Origin: Vanilla planifolia
Taxonomy: Eukaryota > Streptophyta > Magnoliopsida > Asparagales > Orchidaceae
Direction: 5' to 3'
NCBI GenBank assembly: GCA_023846275.1
Contig: CM043869.1
Coordinates: 33,610,737 to 33,674,736, forward strand
DNA: 64,000 bases
A program made the position numbers and the translations under genes. The notes below the pieces were generated by a model, which ran no database searches, was not told where the DNA came from, and worked only from the letters and a program-made list of their open reading frames with translations. Shown here one piece after another: positions 1 through 12,599 of the stretch; position 1 is the stretch's first letter; each line of letters opens with the position of its first letter.

Positions 1-3000
1 CATAATATTAAAATGGGTCCGACCTGATCCAAACTAATTCATTAACAAGTTAGACTTCACTCATTTTGCTAAGCCAGGTTCATGAGTCATGCCCTAACCA
101 GATTAATCCAAGCCACTGTAGGATTTGAACCTTGAATGATACTCGGGCTTGACCAACTCTGTTTCAATCATATCCTAACATGCAGCTTCTCAAGACCCAT
201 TGCTCAACACTACGAGCCACTTGACCCGAGCCCTTTAAGCTTGGCAGAGGGGGTGGATTCTTAAGCCGAAACATTTATTTTATTTTATTTTTTAAAATTA
301 TAAGATTTTAAATCTTAAAAAGACTTAATTCTAAAAACCAAAATGTACCATTATTAATCACAAAAGACTAACTCAAATATGCATAAATCATGATAATCCT
401 ATATGCTATGATTATAAAGAAAATAAAGATTTAACATGTTGGCTATAGAGATATTTAGAAATATAATTCTTTACGGATTGGCTACTCCATAAAAAACATG
501 TTCGTTGGCTCTCAAATCAGCAAGTTGGACATTCAATATTCATGCACTACATATGCTATTATCCTTACTCCAATAAATCTAAACTACTATAATAAATATT
601 GAGATTTAATTGAAATAATACTAAGCTCAACAAAGTATTAGTAATATTTAACTTTGTTTTATAATTATCACATAAAAGTGTACAACACATACAACATATT
701 ATTTCATGTATCCAACATGTATTAATCAACATTTCATTATACAATTAACAAGAAATATCATTTACATTTAAAATACTTAGGGTACTCAAAACATTAGTAA
801 TTTCTCGATTCTACACATTTTAGTCATCAAAAGATAATACATGTGAACATCCAATATAACAGCATACCATATACACAAATAAATTATATAATCTATTTAC
901 TTAATATTTGGTAGTTTACTTCTTCCTTTTCTCTTCTACAATTTTTAAAATTAATATGTATTAAATTTTACACTCAATTCAATATAATCCATGCTTTATA
1001 TGTATTATATTTATTTTCACACTCTTCATAATTCTCACCACCTTTTCTATCACAATTGAAGCCAAATTTGAAACATTGAAAGAACGTAATTTTATTTAAT
1101 TGTCCAATGGCCTATTAGACCATCCAATGACTGTTTTTGGGATGCCTGGTTTGCATTTGAATTCGTCAAAGACTTGATCCAAAAGCCTCCAGTTGCTGAT
1201 TGAAACATTCGACAATACTATTTAATCATCTAATATACATCTAATGAAGGTCGACCCATCTAATGGTCATCCTATTTAAATTGCAAAAATGTATTGACCA
1301 TGTAATAATTTTGTTAAACCATTTGATGGACATCCAACAAAAAAAATCAAATCACAAGTTTTAATATAACTCGTGATGTGATACAACATACTCATTTAGT
1401 TATTAGTTATCGTTAATTAAAGATGAGTCTCTCATATTTTCATGATTATATCACATGTTGCTCTTTTTTAAACTATAATAAAATATGTTATTGTAGTTTT
1501 AATAATATAATGTCTAGATCTTTAATCTTTTTCAATTTGTAAACTATTTTAAAAAAATATGCATATAAATTATTGTGTTTATTTTAATTGAGCAAATAGG
1601 TTTTTATAGGAAGGTCAGTTAAAAAAATATCTTAGAGATTTAATTGTCGTATTTATAATATTATAAATTTACTATCAGTAAAATCTTATGGACCAACTTG
1701 TAAAAGAATGTAAAAAATAGAGGATATTATCTACCATTAAACTTATTATATAATATTTTACTTTATTTTTTATTATTATTTCTACTGGAGTAGCAAGTTG
1801 ATTGCGTAAGATGTGATGTGAAGGGACGGTTTGAAGTGTGACAAGTAGCGAATAAAACAATTAAGAGGGAAGCACAGGATGTACCGAAGAACTATTGGTT
1901 TGGGTTGGGGAAACAATATGAGAGAGAAGACAAGTCATGCATGCTTTTATCAAAGAAAACTATGCCCTCACTCATAAAAAACGTGTCACAAGTTGATTAA
2001 CCCAAAGCCTATGTAATTTTATTTCATTAAAAATTTAAATAATAATTTGAATGCTTGTCAACGCCATAAAACAAGGATAAAAAAATATTAAATAAACTAC
2101 ATTTAAACTCATTCAAATTAAAAATCAAAATAATCCATGTTTCACAAATTCAGATTTAGAAGCCATTTATCTCTTTACTTTTTTTAGGATTTGAAAACTC
2201 CTTTTTAACAAATAATTCAAAATGATCTCTATGCTCGAAGTTGGAAAACCATTTTAAAATCATAACAAAAGCAGTATAAAAACCTTTGTACTTTGAAAAT
2301 CACAAATGTAAGAAAATTAAAAATTTTCATAAAATTTTAAACCAATATTTTTCATATGATCACAAAGAAAAATTATTATGTTCACACATAATACATAAGA
2401 GATATAACATGTTCATTATAAATAATTGAATAACAAACTCACATAATAACTTATATAATGTTATAGTAAAATAAAAGGGGTAAATAATAAAGATCATATA
2501 GGCTACCCAATCAATGCTTCCATATAGTCCCATACTATGACTTATTCTGACTTGATATTTTTAGGTCATAAAAAAGGCGAAGCCATTCATCAGTGGCTCA
2601 TTAGCAAAAAAAAAAACGTTAGACATGTTTGTAAACAATCAACTTTTGGGTCATGCTACTTATTGGATTAGTCTTATACAAAAACAAATGATAAGAAATA
2701 AAGAAAACAATTTCATTTATGGTTTTAAGAGCTCATTAAATCAAGTAATGTAATTATCTTTAAATCATTTTCTTTTATCTTTTCTTAATTTGTTTTGCTT
2801 TCAATTAGTTTAAAGCAAGACTTTTTATATTGTATAAAATATATTTGACCTATTTTGAATAAGAATAATCCTAAATAATGACTTGTTTTGTTCATCTTCA
2901 AAATGTATTATTCCAGTACGATAGTCAAAACTTTAGACAAATAATATGAGCCTATTAGTTATAATTGATGACTTTTTTGACTCGTCTTTAAAAAACATAG

Positions 3001-5270
3001 ATATGACATGATAGTTGTTACTTTGGACATCAAGTATTTATACATTTACAAAATTGCCTTAACCCTTTACCAACGTTTGTTCACAACTCATTTCTTTCTT
3101 TTTTCTTTTATGATTGTATTAAAAATAATTAGTACTTTTTCTCATTTTTTTAGTGGCCATTATCACGACTTAACATATTACAATAGCATATGGAACACAA
3201 CATTGTAATAAACAATAAATATATCATTCTGCTCAAGTTAGATAAATTCAATTCATTTCTTAATGCGGGTTCTAAGCTTAAAACCAATGCATTGATGTAC
3301 ATACTTGCCAACTTTAATTTTAAATGTAGTGGACTTGCCTTAAAAAAGATCTCAAATCTTGTGCTTTTTAAGGATCTTTCCCTTCATGCATATTGTATTA
3401 TGCTACAGTATGTTGCTAGAATAACCTGTATAATAACTCTTTCGCAACTCAAGATTTTCCTCTCGATTCCTTTACTTAGTCACCAATTTTTCTTTTAATC
3501 ACCATGGTAAATTTATGTTCTCCTTCTTTCTCTCTTTAATCACTCAATTACTACAATTTTTTTCCAATTTTTTAAAATCTTTCTTAATCTCAAATTTCAT
3601 TTCTTATATATGCCTTCAGCATCAAACCTTAACCCTAGCCCTTTATCTTCTCCAAATTGTTGTGCTCCTTCAAAGGACTCTCATTAGACATCTCCTTATC
3701 TTCCCACCACCTAGAATCCAATAGTTAACATTGATTTAAGACCATTATTAAGTTAGCCCTATGAATACATGTGTGTAATCATGGTTAGGAAAAATTAGAT
3801 AATTTAGGATTTAATTAAAATTCCATTTTAGTAAAACTTAAGAGCTCTAATATTATTTTTTTTATCAATTTAAAATCCAAAAATGAATTAACTAATTTTG
3901 TTTAAGCTTTCTAAGTGAGTTCTACTCGTTGGTCAAATTTCATAATTTTTAATAACACTTATATTTTTAATAATTTTTTAGCCTTAAAATATTCAAAATT
4001 ATTATTTAATATTTTTCTTTAAATCTATTTCACATTTAATTCTATATTCGTCACACCTCTTTTTGTGTTGAGAAAATTTCTTTAAGAAAATTTTTAAGCT
4101 CTATGTCCTAATAAATTCTCATAATTTTTGGAGTTCATTTAATATTTTTGTTAATTTTTGAAACTTTACTTAACTCATAAAAAAATTTCTATTAGTCTCT
4201 ATTCTATTGATTTGTGAGGTAAACAATTTTGATTTTTATCAACTTAGTATTATTAGACTTCAAATAATTTATATATTAAATTTCTTAGCTCACCTCCCTT
4301 TTTTGGGATGTTGTATCTACTTTTAGTTGTGTATGTTTTTTTGAAGAATTATAAAATATATTAAAAAAATTGAAAAATATTTTAAAAATACAAATTATTC
4401 AAAATAATTATAAATTTTAATTTTAACTATATTAAGACACTATGAATTCTTCTTATAGAATGTCTGATCAAATATGAGAGAATAATTTTTTTTGTTAATT
4501 TAAATAACCAATAATTATAAATTCTCAATCTAATTATTCCTATAATCACCTCTATTTTGGGGATGTCATACTTATTGTTCTTATATATGAATCAGTTAGA
4601 GGAATGCATGATGAAAAACAATCTATCATATAATTAATTAAATATCATGTGTGTAATAAGTTTTAAGACTGAGCTAAAAGTGATAGCATTTGTCCTCATT
4701 AACTTGACAAATCAAATTTATAAGAGTAGAAAGAAAGTTAAATCATTTAAAATATGAAAATGTTGAACCACTAGTGGGTTAAGAAAATTACTAGAATAAG
4801 AACTTATAATCTTCATTAAAAAAATAGATCAAACTTAATGCAAATGATGGCCCAAATAAACCACAAATAATGTACAAGAATAAAATAGAATTAATAAAAA
4901 TGTATTTCGCATAAGCTGTATTAAGCGAATATCAAATCCAAAAAACTTCTACATAAAAAGTGATAACCTTGGACTACTACTATGATAGCCTACTTAATTA
5001 ACTTTTGATACTCTTAAAAGGCATGTTTTATGTATTAGATTTTAAGTGTTGTCAATCCAAAATTCAAAAATATATTATTTAATAAATGCTTTGAAAAATA
5101 TATCAACATACTAGTGGTTAGATTTTATATTGGAACATATCATTATGAAAGTCTCATCATGAGGAATTCACTAATAAATTGTTTATAATTTTTATATGTG
5201 AATTAAAAATTGTATGATTTTGTAATGAAAAAATCAATAAAAAATATTATTTTAATTCTCTTATTTAATA
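1..5270. other. AT-rich intergenic DNA, no gene recognised
   Basis: No coding region is supported: open frames are short, of low complexity and carry no recognisable motif. The first 250 bases are less AT-rich than the rest and contain words such as GACCCGAGCCC, possibly part of an old repeat. Around 3480-3720 the + strand is pyrimidine-rich and contains AACCCTAGCCC near 3631, a telobox-like word, but no exon follows it. The rest is plain AT-rich sequence. Confidence 0.6.
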
Positions 5271-5279
5271 ATAATATAA

Positions 5280-5470
5280 GCCTTCCTCCCTTGCTTGATA
5301 CTTAGTTTTTGTATCAAAAACTTTGGGAGAATGTAGGAAGAGAGGGAGAGAGTTCGAGAGGAGGGAGGAAGGGGATCCAGAGCTATTCTTCGAGCAAAAA
5401 TCAAAGGGATTGAGAAAGAAGAAAGAAAAGGTTGTAGAAAGAAGAGATTATCGACTTTGTATTGCGAAAA
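5280..5470. repeat. Purine-rich (GA) tract
   Basis: A G/A-dominated stretch rich in GGGAGAGAG, GAGGGAGGAAGG and AAGAAGAAAG words stands out in an AT-rich background. Similar GA-rich blocks occur at about 17105-17165 and about 24050-24165, the latter inside a putative LTR. In many plant Ty3/gypsy elements the transcribed LTR leader is GA-rich, so this may be a decayed LTR leader. That assignment is inference; no boundaries are visible. Confidence 0.35.
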
Positions 5471-5559
5471 ACATAGAAGGATAAAAATTATACCTAAATT
5501 TTCTTTTTAAAGCATGTATTACTTGATTGGTATGTCAAATAAGTGACTTGTGTGAATTT

Positions 5560-6440
5560 AAAGTTGGGTTGGAGTGGTCAGAGGCTATTACAATTTTTGG
5601 CTACAAGGATCATATAGCATGATCATTAAGATTGTATTGGTATGATGCTTGTAGTTAGAGTTGGCAAAGGCTTGTATCCTTAGTGTGAAAAAGGAATCTA
5701 CTAAGTAACATACTAATACAACCAGCTAATTAGACTTCTACAATGAGATATGTAATGCTTAACTGAGAAATTGTCTGGTTTGATCACTTGTCTAGCTTAA
5801 TATTTGGGAGGATCATATTAGTATAATTAGTTAAACTGACTTATATGATCCAATAGCTTGTTACGCTAATATGATTCAATTATAGGAAGATTATATTAAA
5901 ATATTTGTTTAATTCCCTATATAATAAGATATATGTATTTATCATAAAAGTACAAAAGCTAAACTAGACTAATATAATTAGTTTTTGGATTAGTTTAATA
6001 TAAATTGTATGTCATGATACAAAGGAAACATTGGATCGAATAAGAACAATGAGTTTATGCTATAATTAACAAAGATTGTATGTCTGATCCCTTAGATGAT
6101 GAAGTAGTTATATTGGATCATGCTAGTACAATAATGAGATCAGAATAGTATACGCAATATGAAGTGTTTAAATGAGACCTTCTTCTATTTTCTTTGTCAA
6201 TTAGGTCATTGCTATGAGTCGTAATAATAAGAAATTGAGATCATACTTGTATTATTAGTTCTCAAATTATTTAATAGAGATTGTTTATGTAATTTAATAT
6301 CTAAACAATATAAGTTATGGATCATATAGTATGATATGGGCAATCATATTGTACAATGTGAAAGCAAAAATATGAATAAGACAGATTTATAATGTGATAT
6401 GAGCAATCATACTATACAATGTGACGATAAAAATATGAAA
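5560..6440. repeat. Hyphenated-palindrome repeat family, block 1
   Basis: Repeated words of the type GATCATATAGCATGATCA (about 5609), GATCATATTAGTATAATTAG (5811), GATCATGCTAGTACAAT (about 6116) and GATCATATAGTATGATAT (about 6320) occur every 30-250 bases. Each is a near-palindrome with ATCATA and TATGAT arms. Related, denser text lies at 12600-16200 and 38340-38580. No coding potential was seen. The family is not one I can name. Confidence 0.5.
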
Positions 6441-6740
6441 AAGAACAATTTGTCAGTGTATATTTTAAAAGAGCCTTTGAAAGTTTCTTTCTTAATAAAA
6501 ATTTATTTGTTATTGATAATAATTATTATAAATTATGTAAAAAATAAAAAAAATTAATAGAACAAAGGGAAAAGTGATTGGAGAGACTTCTAAAAGCCAT
6601 AAGATAATCAAACTAGTTAATTGTGATATAAGTTATGAAATTTTTTTATTATAGAATGTATAATAATATAAGTATTTAGATGCATGATATAGTATTTTTA
6701 TATATATTTTTTATTTTATTATAATTTATTATGATTGATA

Positions 6741-6773
<33 letters not shown>
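6741..6773. repeat. (AT)n microsatellite
   Basis: Alternating A and T over about 33 bases, interrupted by a single C at 6750. Confidence 0.9.
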
Positions 6774-6849
6774 AATCAGAATATATGATAAGATAAAAGA
6801 AAATAAATAAAAAAAAAGATGCTATTGTAAATAACCCTATATGATAACA

Positions 6850-7335
6850 ACATAATATAAGATATATGTGATCTATATCACTACAGATGTCATAATACTC
6901 TAATATAAGGTCGTGACATGTTAAAGCTCCTTGACCAAGGATGTTGAGTTGAGATAGTTCACTTTTAGGTGTCATGAATATTGTAAGATAGGACTCCAAA
7001 ATATCTGAGCATCTCGTTCTTTACTAGCACAAGATTTTAATATTAGAGGGTGACACTAGTTATGATGAGATACTTTACTTTTAGGTGTCATAAAAGCCTA
7101 AAGATAGAACTCTAACATGTTCAAGTACCTTATTTCTCATCAACATAGGTTATTGGTATTATGGGGCAAGACTAATGATGATGAGATATTTTATTTTCAA
7201 ATGTCATGAGCACTTAATGATAGAACTTTGACATGCTATGTACCTCATTTTTGTTTCAGCACAAGATGTTTACATCAAGGATGATGCTAATGGTGATAAG
7301 AAGAGTTACTTCATTTTCTTGGTGTTAGGGTGGTC
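6850..7335. repeat. Degenerate tandem array, unit about 117 bp, about 4 copies
   Basis: The landmark ACTTTTAGGTGTCAT, or a diverged form of it, recurs at 6961, 7077, 7192 and 7312, giving spacings of 116, 115 and 120 bases. Between landmarks each unit also has a GATAGAACTCTAACATG-like word, a GTACCTCATTT-like word, and CAGCACAAGAT followed by a GATGATGAGAT-like word. Copies differ by many substitutions. Short arrays like this are common inside plant LTRs, but no LTR border is visible here. Confidence 0.7.
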
Positions 7336-7589
7336 AAAGATTGGACCTCAATATTTCTAAGTGTCAAGGTTATGATAATAAGATATGATATGGGATCTCT
7401 TATAGCTAATATAGTGGTCATACAAGAGCTTGAGTCCAAAGAAAGAAAAAATATATAAAAGACAAAGAAATAAAAAATAAAAATAAAATTAAATATAAAA
7501 AGAAAAAAATAAGACAAAAATATAATATGATGATTATGAGCTAGATATTTGTATGTAGTTATATATGTATTGATATAATATTTTTTTAT

Positions 7590-8078
7590 AGATTATCATA
7601 TATTTATTTATTTATTAATCTATTTTATTATTATATTATTTTATTTTTTTATGCTACTTTACTATATATAACTAATGATTTACTTACTAAGCAAATCATA
7701 TTTTTTTCTTACTTATATTATGGGATAAGATATTGATACTCATAGATTTAAGATTCTTATATGATATTATAAGACTTTATTTGAGAAATTATTATATTTT
7801 ATGAGTGAGTAATATTATATGTTTATGAAGAAATTTATATTTTATTATCAAAGTTATTTATCAGTATTGATTTTCAAATTTTCATGTTATATAACAACTG
7901 TTTATCATGCCTTGCCATTTTTGTTATCATGCTTTGAAGATTATCATGATTTTTATGTCACCCCACTTGTTTTTATTAGCTCATATCTCCATTTACCTAA
8001 TTCTAGCTTTGATTAACTCAATAAACTTGTTTTGTGGATATACTTTTATCTGGTTGTGTTGATTTGTGTGAGGCATAA
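7590..8078 (+). repeat. Dispersed repeat A, copy 1
   Basis: Aligns by eye with 19160-19644. Shared segments in the same order are ACTTTACTATATATAACTAA, then a TACTTACATTGTAGG-like word, then CATAGATTTAAGATTCTTA, then GATGATATTATAAGACT-like words, ending in a short GGCATAACA / GGCATGACA segment. The GGCATRACA end resembles the 3' border of a plant gypsy LTR, so A may be an LTR end; this is inference. It lies directly upstream of repeat B. Confidence 0.55.
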
Positions 8079-8086
8079 CAAGCATA

Positions 8087-8695
8087 TAATTGAAAAAACC
8101 CTTTCCATTGAGGGGGAAACATTAAGAGAAAAGTAAGTATTGATTAGAAGTTGTTTGAGGTGGTGGGATAAAGAGGGTTCTAAGGTGGTGTAAGTGAAGA
8201 CAAGACAACTTAAAAAGAAAGATAAGAAGAAAAAATAAAGAAGAAATTAGAACTCTAAATTACGTAAGGTTAATATTAAAGAGAAAGAGGAAAAAAATCT
8301 AGAATAAAAAGGATATGAGTTTAAAAAAATTGCTAAATGCATCAAAATAGCTTGGGTAAGAATCTCTCCTTTTGGGTCTCATGCCCACCATCCCAAGGCA
8401 TTGTCAAAATCACATTGCCTAGATTTTGTTTCCAATGAATGAAAAATATATACAAGGAGACAGTTTGGTGACACAAATACTCAATATAACATAATTATGA
8501 TAACTCTCTTAGTGGATGACTCACAAGTGATGTAGTAAAAAATATGAATTAATGATCTTCCCTTCTATATAAAATTCCTGTATAAGTTAAGAGCTTCTCT
8601 ATATGATGTAAGACTAAAATATTAAACTATAAAAATGACTACTGTGTATTACATAAATAAAGCATAAGAATAAAATATGAGAGTGGTAATCAACA
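8087..8695 (+). repeat. Dispersed repeat B, copy 1
   Basis: Aligns along its whole length with 25815-26452 in the same orientation. Shared landmarks in order are GGTTAGAAGTT-like, AACTTAAAAA, AACTCTAAATTA, AATATTAAA, CAAAATAGCTT, TCAAAATCACA, TTCCAATGA, AATATAACATAAT, a CACAAGTGGTGTGA-like word, TAAGACTAAAATAT and AAGAATAAAATATGAG. It has no coding potential. It is probably a non-coding part of a retroelement family. Confidence 0.7.
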
Positions 8696-8699
8696 TGGA

Positions 8700-9570
8700 G
8701 ATGCAATTAAAATGACTATCCCTCTTATAAGGTATAGTCTAAAATAATGATGTTGACCGACAAACTAGTGATCGTAGCTAGGGGAATCTTGTAATAATAT
8801 TTAGTAAATAATAACATTGACTCTAGTAATCTGAACTGCAAGCTTAAATTGGATTGTGTTTTGCATGACAATCTTTGCTTTTTTGGGTGCTCTTACATTA
8901 ACTCTCCTGGGGTAAAACTCATCATCAAGGAAAGTGGATCTCAATTGTAGTATTACTCTAAGAAATTTGAATGAAGACAATCGAGTGGCTCTATGGTGAT
9001 TTACTTGTCATAGGAGTTAGGCTTATCTCATCATTGTACTAAGCACTTTTATTATGCTTTGTTTTGGTTGACCATGGTCTGATCATCAATAATTCACTCC
9101 ATCTACTTCCTTATCTCACATATGGGGCTTATGGAATAAATGGGATTGGCTCACTCAATAATGGTGATGAAGACTCAAATAGATCATTATGATTCATATA
9201 TGGCTCTTTGTATGGTGTAAGATCCATAATATTAAATATAATATTAATTTCATAGTCTTCTAGTAGGTCCAAAACATATGCATTTGGCTTTAACCTTTTT
9301 AATATTTAAATACTTTAGCTCCCCTATTATTCAACTTTTGAATCGTACTTAGTGAAAACTATTTAGACTTTAGTGAATCATGAAATGCTCATATTCAATG
9401 AATTATCATTGATATCTATGACCATCAACCAATTTTCTTTTATAGATTTTATTATTAATATTAATTTATTCTATAATATACTTATACAAATATAATATTA
9501 TAATATTTTTAATCTTATTGTATCAATATATTATCCTCTTGGGTTGCCCAATCCAACCCAAGTAGATTTT
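8700..9570. other. AT-rich DNA, nothing recognised
   Basis: No gene, tandem array or recognisable element. The stretch about 8870-9200 is slightly less AT-rich and may be decayed retroelement sequence, but no protein motif could be read in any frame. Confidence 0.4.
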
Positions 9571-9574
9571 TTTC

Positions 9575-10065
9575 AAAAAGAATCTTGATATTTTAAGACC
9601 ATAATGTCTTATATAAATAATAAAATTTATTTTTAAGTAGCCAATATAAGATTATTTATTCTTTTACCACTTCATCTAAAAGCCTACTTAGAGTTGCTCC
9701 TTATTTAGTAATTCCTCTCTTAAGAGATCACTTGGTGATCACTCCCAGCATTCTTTCGTCCAAGGTTTATCCATGAACCACATAACATAAGTATAAGATT
9801 TTACTCTTATTCTGTATGTAATATCTTGTGTCATTATGTCAAGGTATTATAAGTTGGGAGGCTTCATCTCACAGTAAGTAGGTTTTGTTTTTAAATTGTG
9901 TCTCAATATCTTAAAATAATAACATCTCATAAATACTAAATTAAAAATCTCTTAATAGCTAATATAAAACTATTCATTCTTATAACACCTCACCTAAAAA
10001 CCAATTAGGTGTAATTCTTATATAGTGATTCCTCTCTTAATACATCACCTAATAATCACTACTCA
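9575..10065. repeat. Degenerate direct repeat, about 170 bp, two copies
   Basis: 9580-9750 and 9893-10065 share the same series of words: ATATTTTAAGACCATAATGTC versus ATATCTTAAAATAATAACATC, then AGCCAATATAAGATTATTTATTC versus AGCTAATATAAAACTATTCATTC, then CACTTCATCTAAAAGCC versus CACCTCACCTAAAAACC, then GTAATTCCTCTCTTAA versus GTGATTCCTCTCTTAA, and a final TGATCACT / TAATCACT. The copies are about 313 bases apart in direct orientation and clearly diverged. Confidence 0.65.
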
Positions 10066-10249
10066 CCCTCTTAGATCCTAAGTATTATAGATATGTGATG
10101 CATAAAAGATTTGACTGAATAAAAAACTTGACAAAACATATACCAAATTCATAGGATCGTGACAATGAAACCCCAAGCAAGCCTTAAATGGACTCACACT
10201 AATACTATAATTAACATAATTATTACAAAGTAATTCAACATGAAGTAAA

Positions 10250-11260
10250 TCTTAATTTTTCACATGTCTCGTACTAAGTAGCATAAGAGATTACCCAAAC
10301 TTATAGTGACAACTTTTTCCTAACCATCAATTTGGGTTGATATGCAGAAGAAATTTTCGATTTTATTCCAAAAAATTGCAATAATGTTTTCAAAAAAAAT
10401 AATTTATAATGTGCATATACTCTTAAAAATGATGAACTTAGGTAAACTGTGGATCATAACAATCTCATCCATAAACATTATGTCGATGTGTGTGGCAACT
10501 AATGTCTTAAAATAAAGAATAAAACAAGTTATTTTGGAAAATAAATTATCTAATTCAAATATATAATCATGTCATTGAGTTGTTTTAGGAAAGTCTAAGA
10601 TAAAATACATGGTAATGTCTTTCCATAATATGATAGTAATAAAAAATGGAGTATACATTCCTTGGGGGTTATTTCTAAATTTTTCATTCGGACAAGTATG
10701 ACAACTGGTAATACCCTTAGTAACTTGCCTTTTAAAACTTTGTCAAAAGCATACATATTCTATAGCAAATATAAATGATCACCCTTAAAAAGAAACTTAT
10801 AGCAAATATAATAATATTCAAGGACTTTGATGGGGCTACTCATGATGTCTTGGTAGGTTTTTTTAAAGTCAACAGTAATTAATATAAAGTTTAGTGATGA
10901 TCAAAATATGGATGGAAACTAAGATTAGTGAAAGCAGTAATGCTCTTTTATTTAGTGCATTTGCATCTCAATTTTACATACTTTGTCTATGCCTTAAGGT
11001 AAAAGTAAATCCTTGGATGTAATCAATTCATTTAGTGTATCATTTATTTAAGTTTCTTTGGGAATCAAGTATTTGAGTGCTTTAACATCTAATAAAAGTA
11101 CACACTTTTATAAAAGTAGCTCATATATCCATTATCACAAAGTTTGCATTACAGCATAAAGTTCATTTTCATACATAAACTTCTTTTGTTAAGGCCACAC
11201 CTAAGCCATCCTTAATACAAAACATAAAGTAAAGATTAAAACATTAATCAATAGACATAT
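10250..11260 (-). mobile_element. Decayed Ty3/gypsy element: RNase H and integrase part of pol
   Basis: Read on the minus strand in broken frames, the order is as expected for Ty3/gypsy pol. An RNase H tail comes first (DGLGVALTKEV, then ELYAVMQTL and DVKALKYL at about 11220-11060). The integrase follows: CHTCPNEKFRN and GMYTPFFI at about 10690-10640, ILWKDITMYFILDFPKTT, DYIFELDNLFSKIT, MIHSLPKFIIF, then FWNKIENFF and SLGNLLCYLVRD ending near 10262. These match the conserved layout of plant gypsy integrases (zinc finger, catalytic core, HPQTDG region). Many stops and frameshifts are present and catalytic positions are altered, so it is non-functional. LTRs were not identified, and the upstream RT, protease and gag are not visible. 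Confidence 0.75.
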
Positions 11261-11269
11261 GAGCACACT

Positions 11270-11995
11270 AATTAGCTTAGGCAAAGACCAGTAGTGATAA
11301 GCCAAAATCCATCAAATTAAAATTCTTATTATATAAAAACCCATAAGTCTAAACCTTTGTATATAAAAAAATTATAAATCAAAATATCTTAAGTATAAAT
11401 AAACATACTCATGATAACAACATGTTATCTAGATACACATGATATTACAATTCATAACCTATCATAGCACTAATCTCATGCAAAACACTAGCCACTCTCA
11501 CCTCTTAAGAGTAGGGTCTTTCTTCATAGTATCAAGATTCACGTCTCTTAGTATAATAGATCTAGTACCTATGATATAAATATTAATGAGACTCTAAAAA
11601 CTCAATATATAAACTATAAAATATAACAAAATATCAAAAGAGTATAAAATATAAATATAATAAATAAATGATCACATAATGTAATATGGTATAGTAATGT
11701 ATTAAGAAAGTAAAATATATATGATATAATAATCCAAGTATATAAGAAAACCAATTGAAATTTAAACAAAAAATTTTATTTTTCTCTTTTATTTCCTAAT
11801 TTCTAATATTTTCTATGTTTATAAAGCTTTATTCTTCACTGATCATTATTCTTTAGATCCACAAGTAACCAATTTGCATATAAATAACATAGTACTACAT
11901 TCATCCAAATGGTGTGATCTCTAGATCTGTACTTATAATCATTAGTTAATTATGGTCACAAGACCTCCTTATGGTCCATCATGGGGTTTAATATT
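11270..11995. other. AT-rich DNA, nothing recognised
   Basis: No gene or clear repeat. This would be the upstream pol region of the adjacent minus-strand gypsy relic, but no RT motif could be read. Confidence 0.45.
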
Positions 11996-11997
11996 AC

Positions 11998-12121
<124 letters not shown>

Positions 12122-12599
12122 TATGGTTTTTATATTAGACAAGTATGTTCATCATGGGGTCTACTATCATATAAGATGAGAACAATGTCTTAGGTAATTT
12201 ATTTTTTATTTTCATACTTGATATATTCTAGTCATATAAATAATGTCATTCAATATATAAGATATGTGAAGTAAGTATGGAAAACAAGATTTTCAAGATA
12301 ATTATCATGTCTAATGTCTATATATATAATTAAAAAGTATTATTTAAAAAGCATCCTAATTTATAAGTAAATAAAAAATTTACTTAATAATTTGTTTACA
12401 TTACTAAGTTTAACTACCTATATTTAACAAAAAAATTTCTTGACCACTTTTTTTCTTCTTAAGATTTTTTATAATGTCATAAACATAGAATAATCATATT
12501 ATTAGCTCATATGTGATAGAATTATCTATTATTCTAAATTATTTTAAATCTTAATAATCCCTTATTAATCCTTAAATTAGTACTTTACATTATACCTCT

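Noticed and set aside
3600-3700. Telomere-like AACCCTAGCCC near 3631 as an interstitial telomere repeat
   Set aside because: A single imperfect unit, with no tandem TTTAGGG copies.
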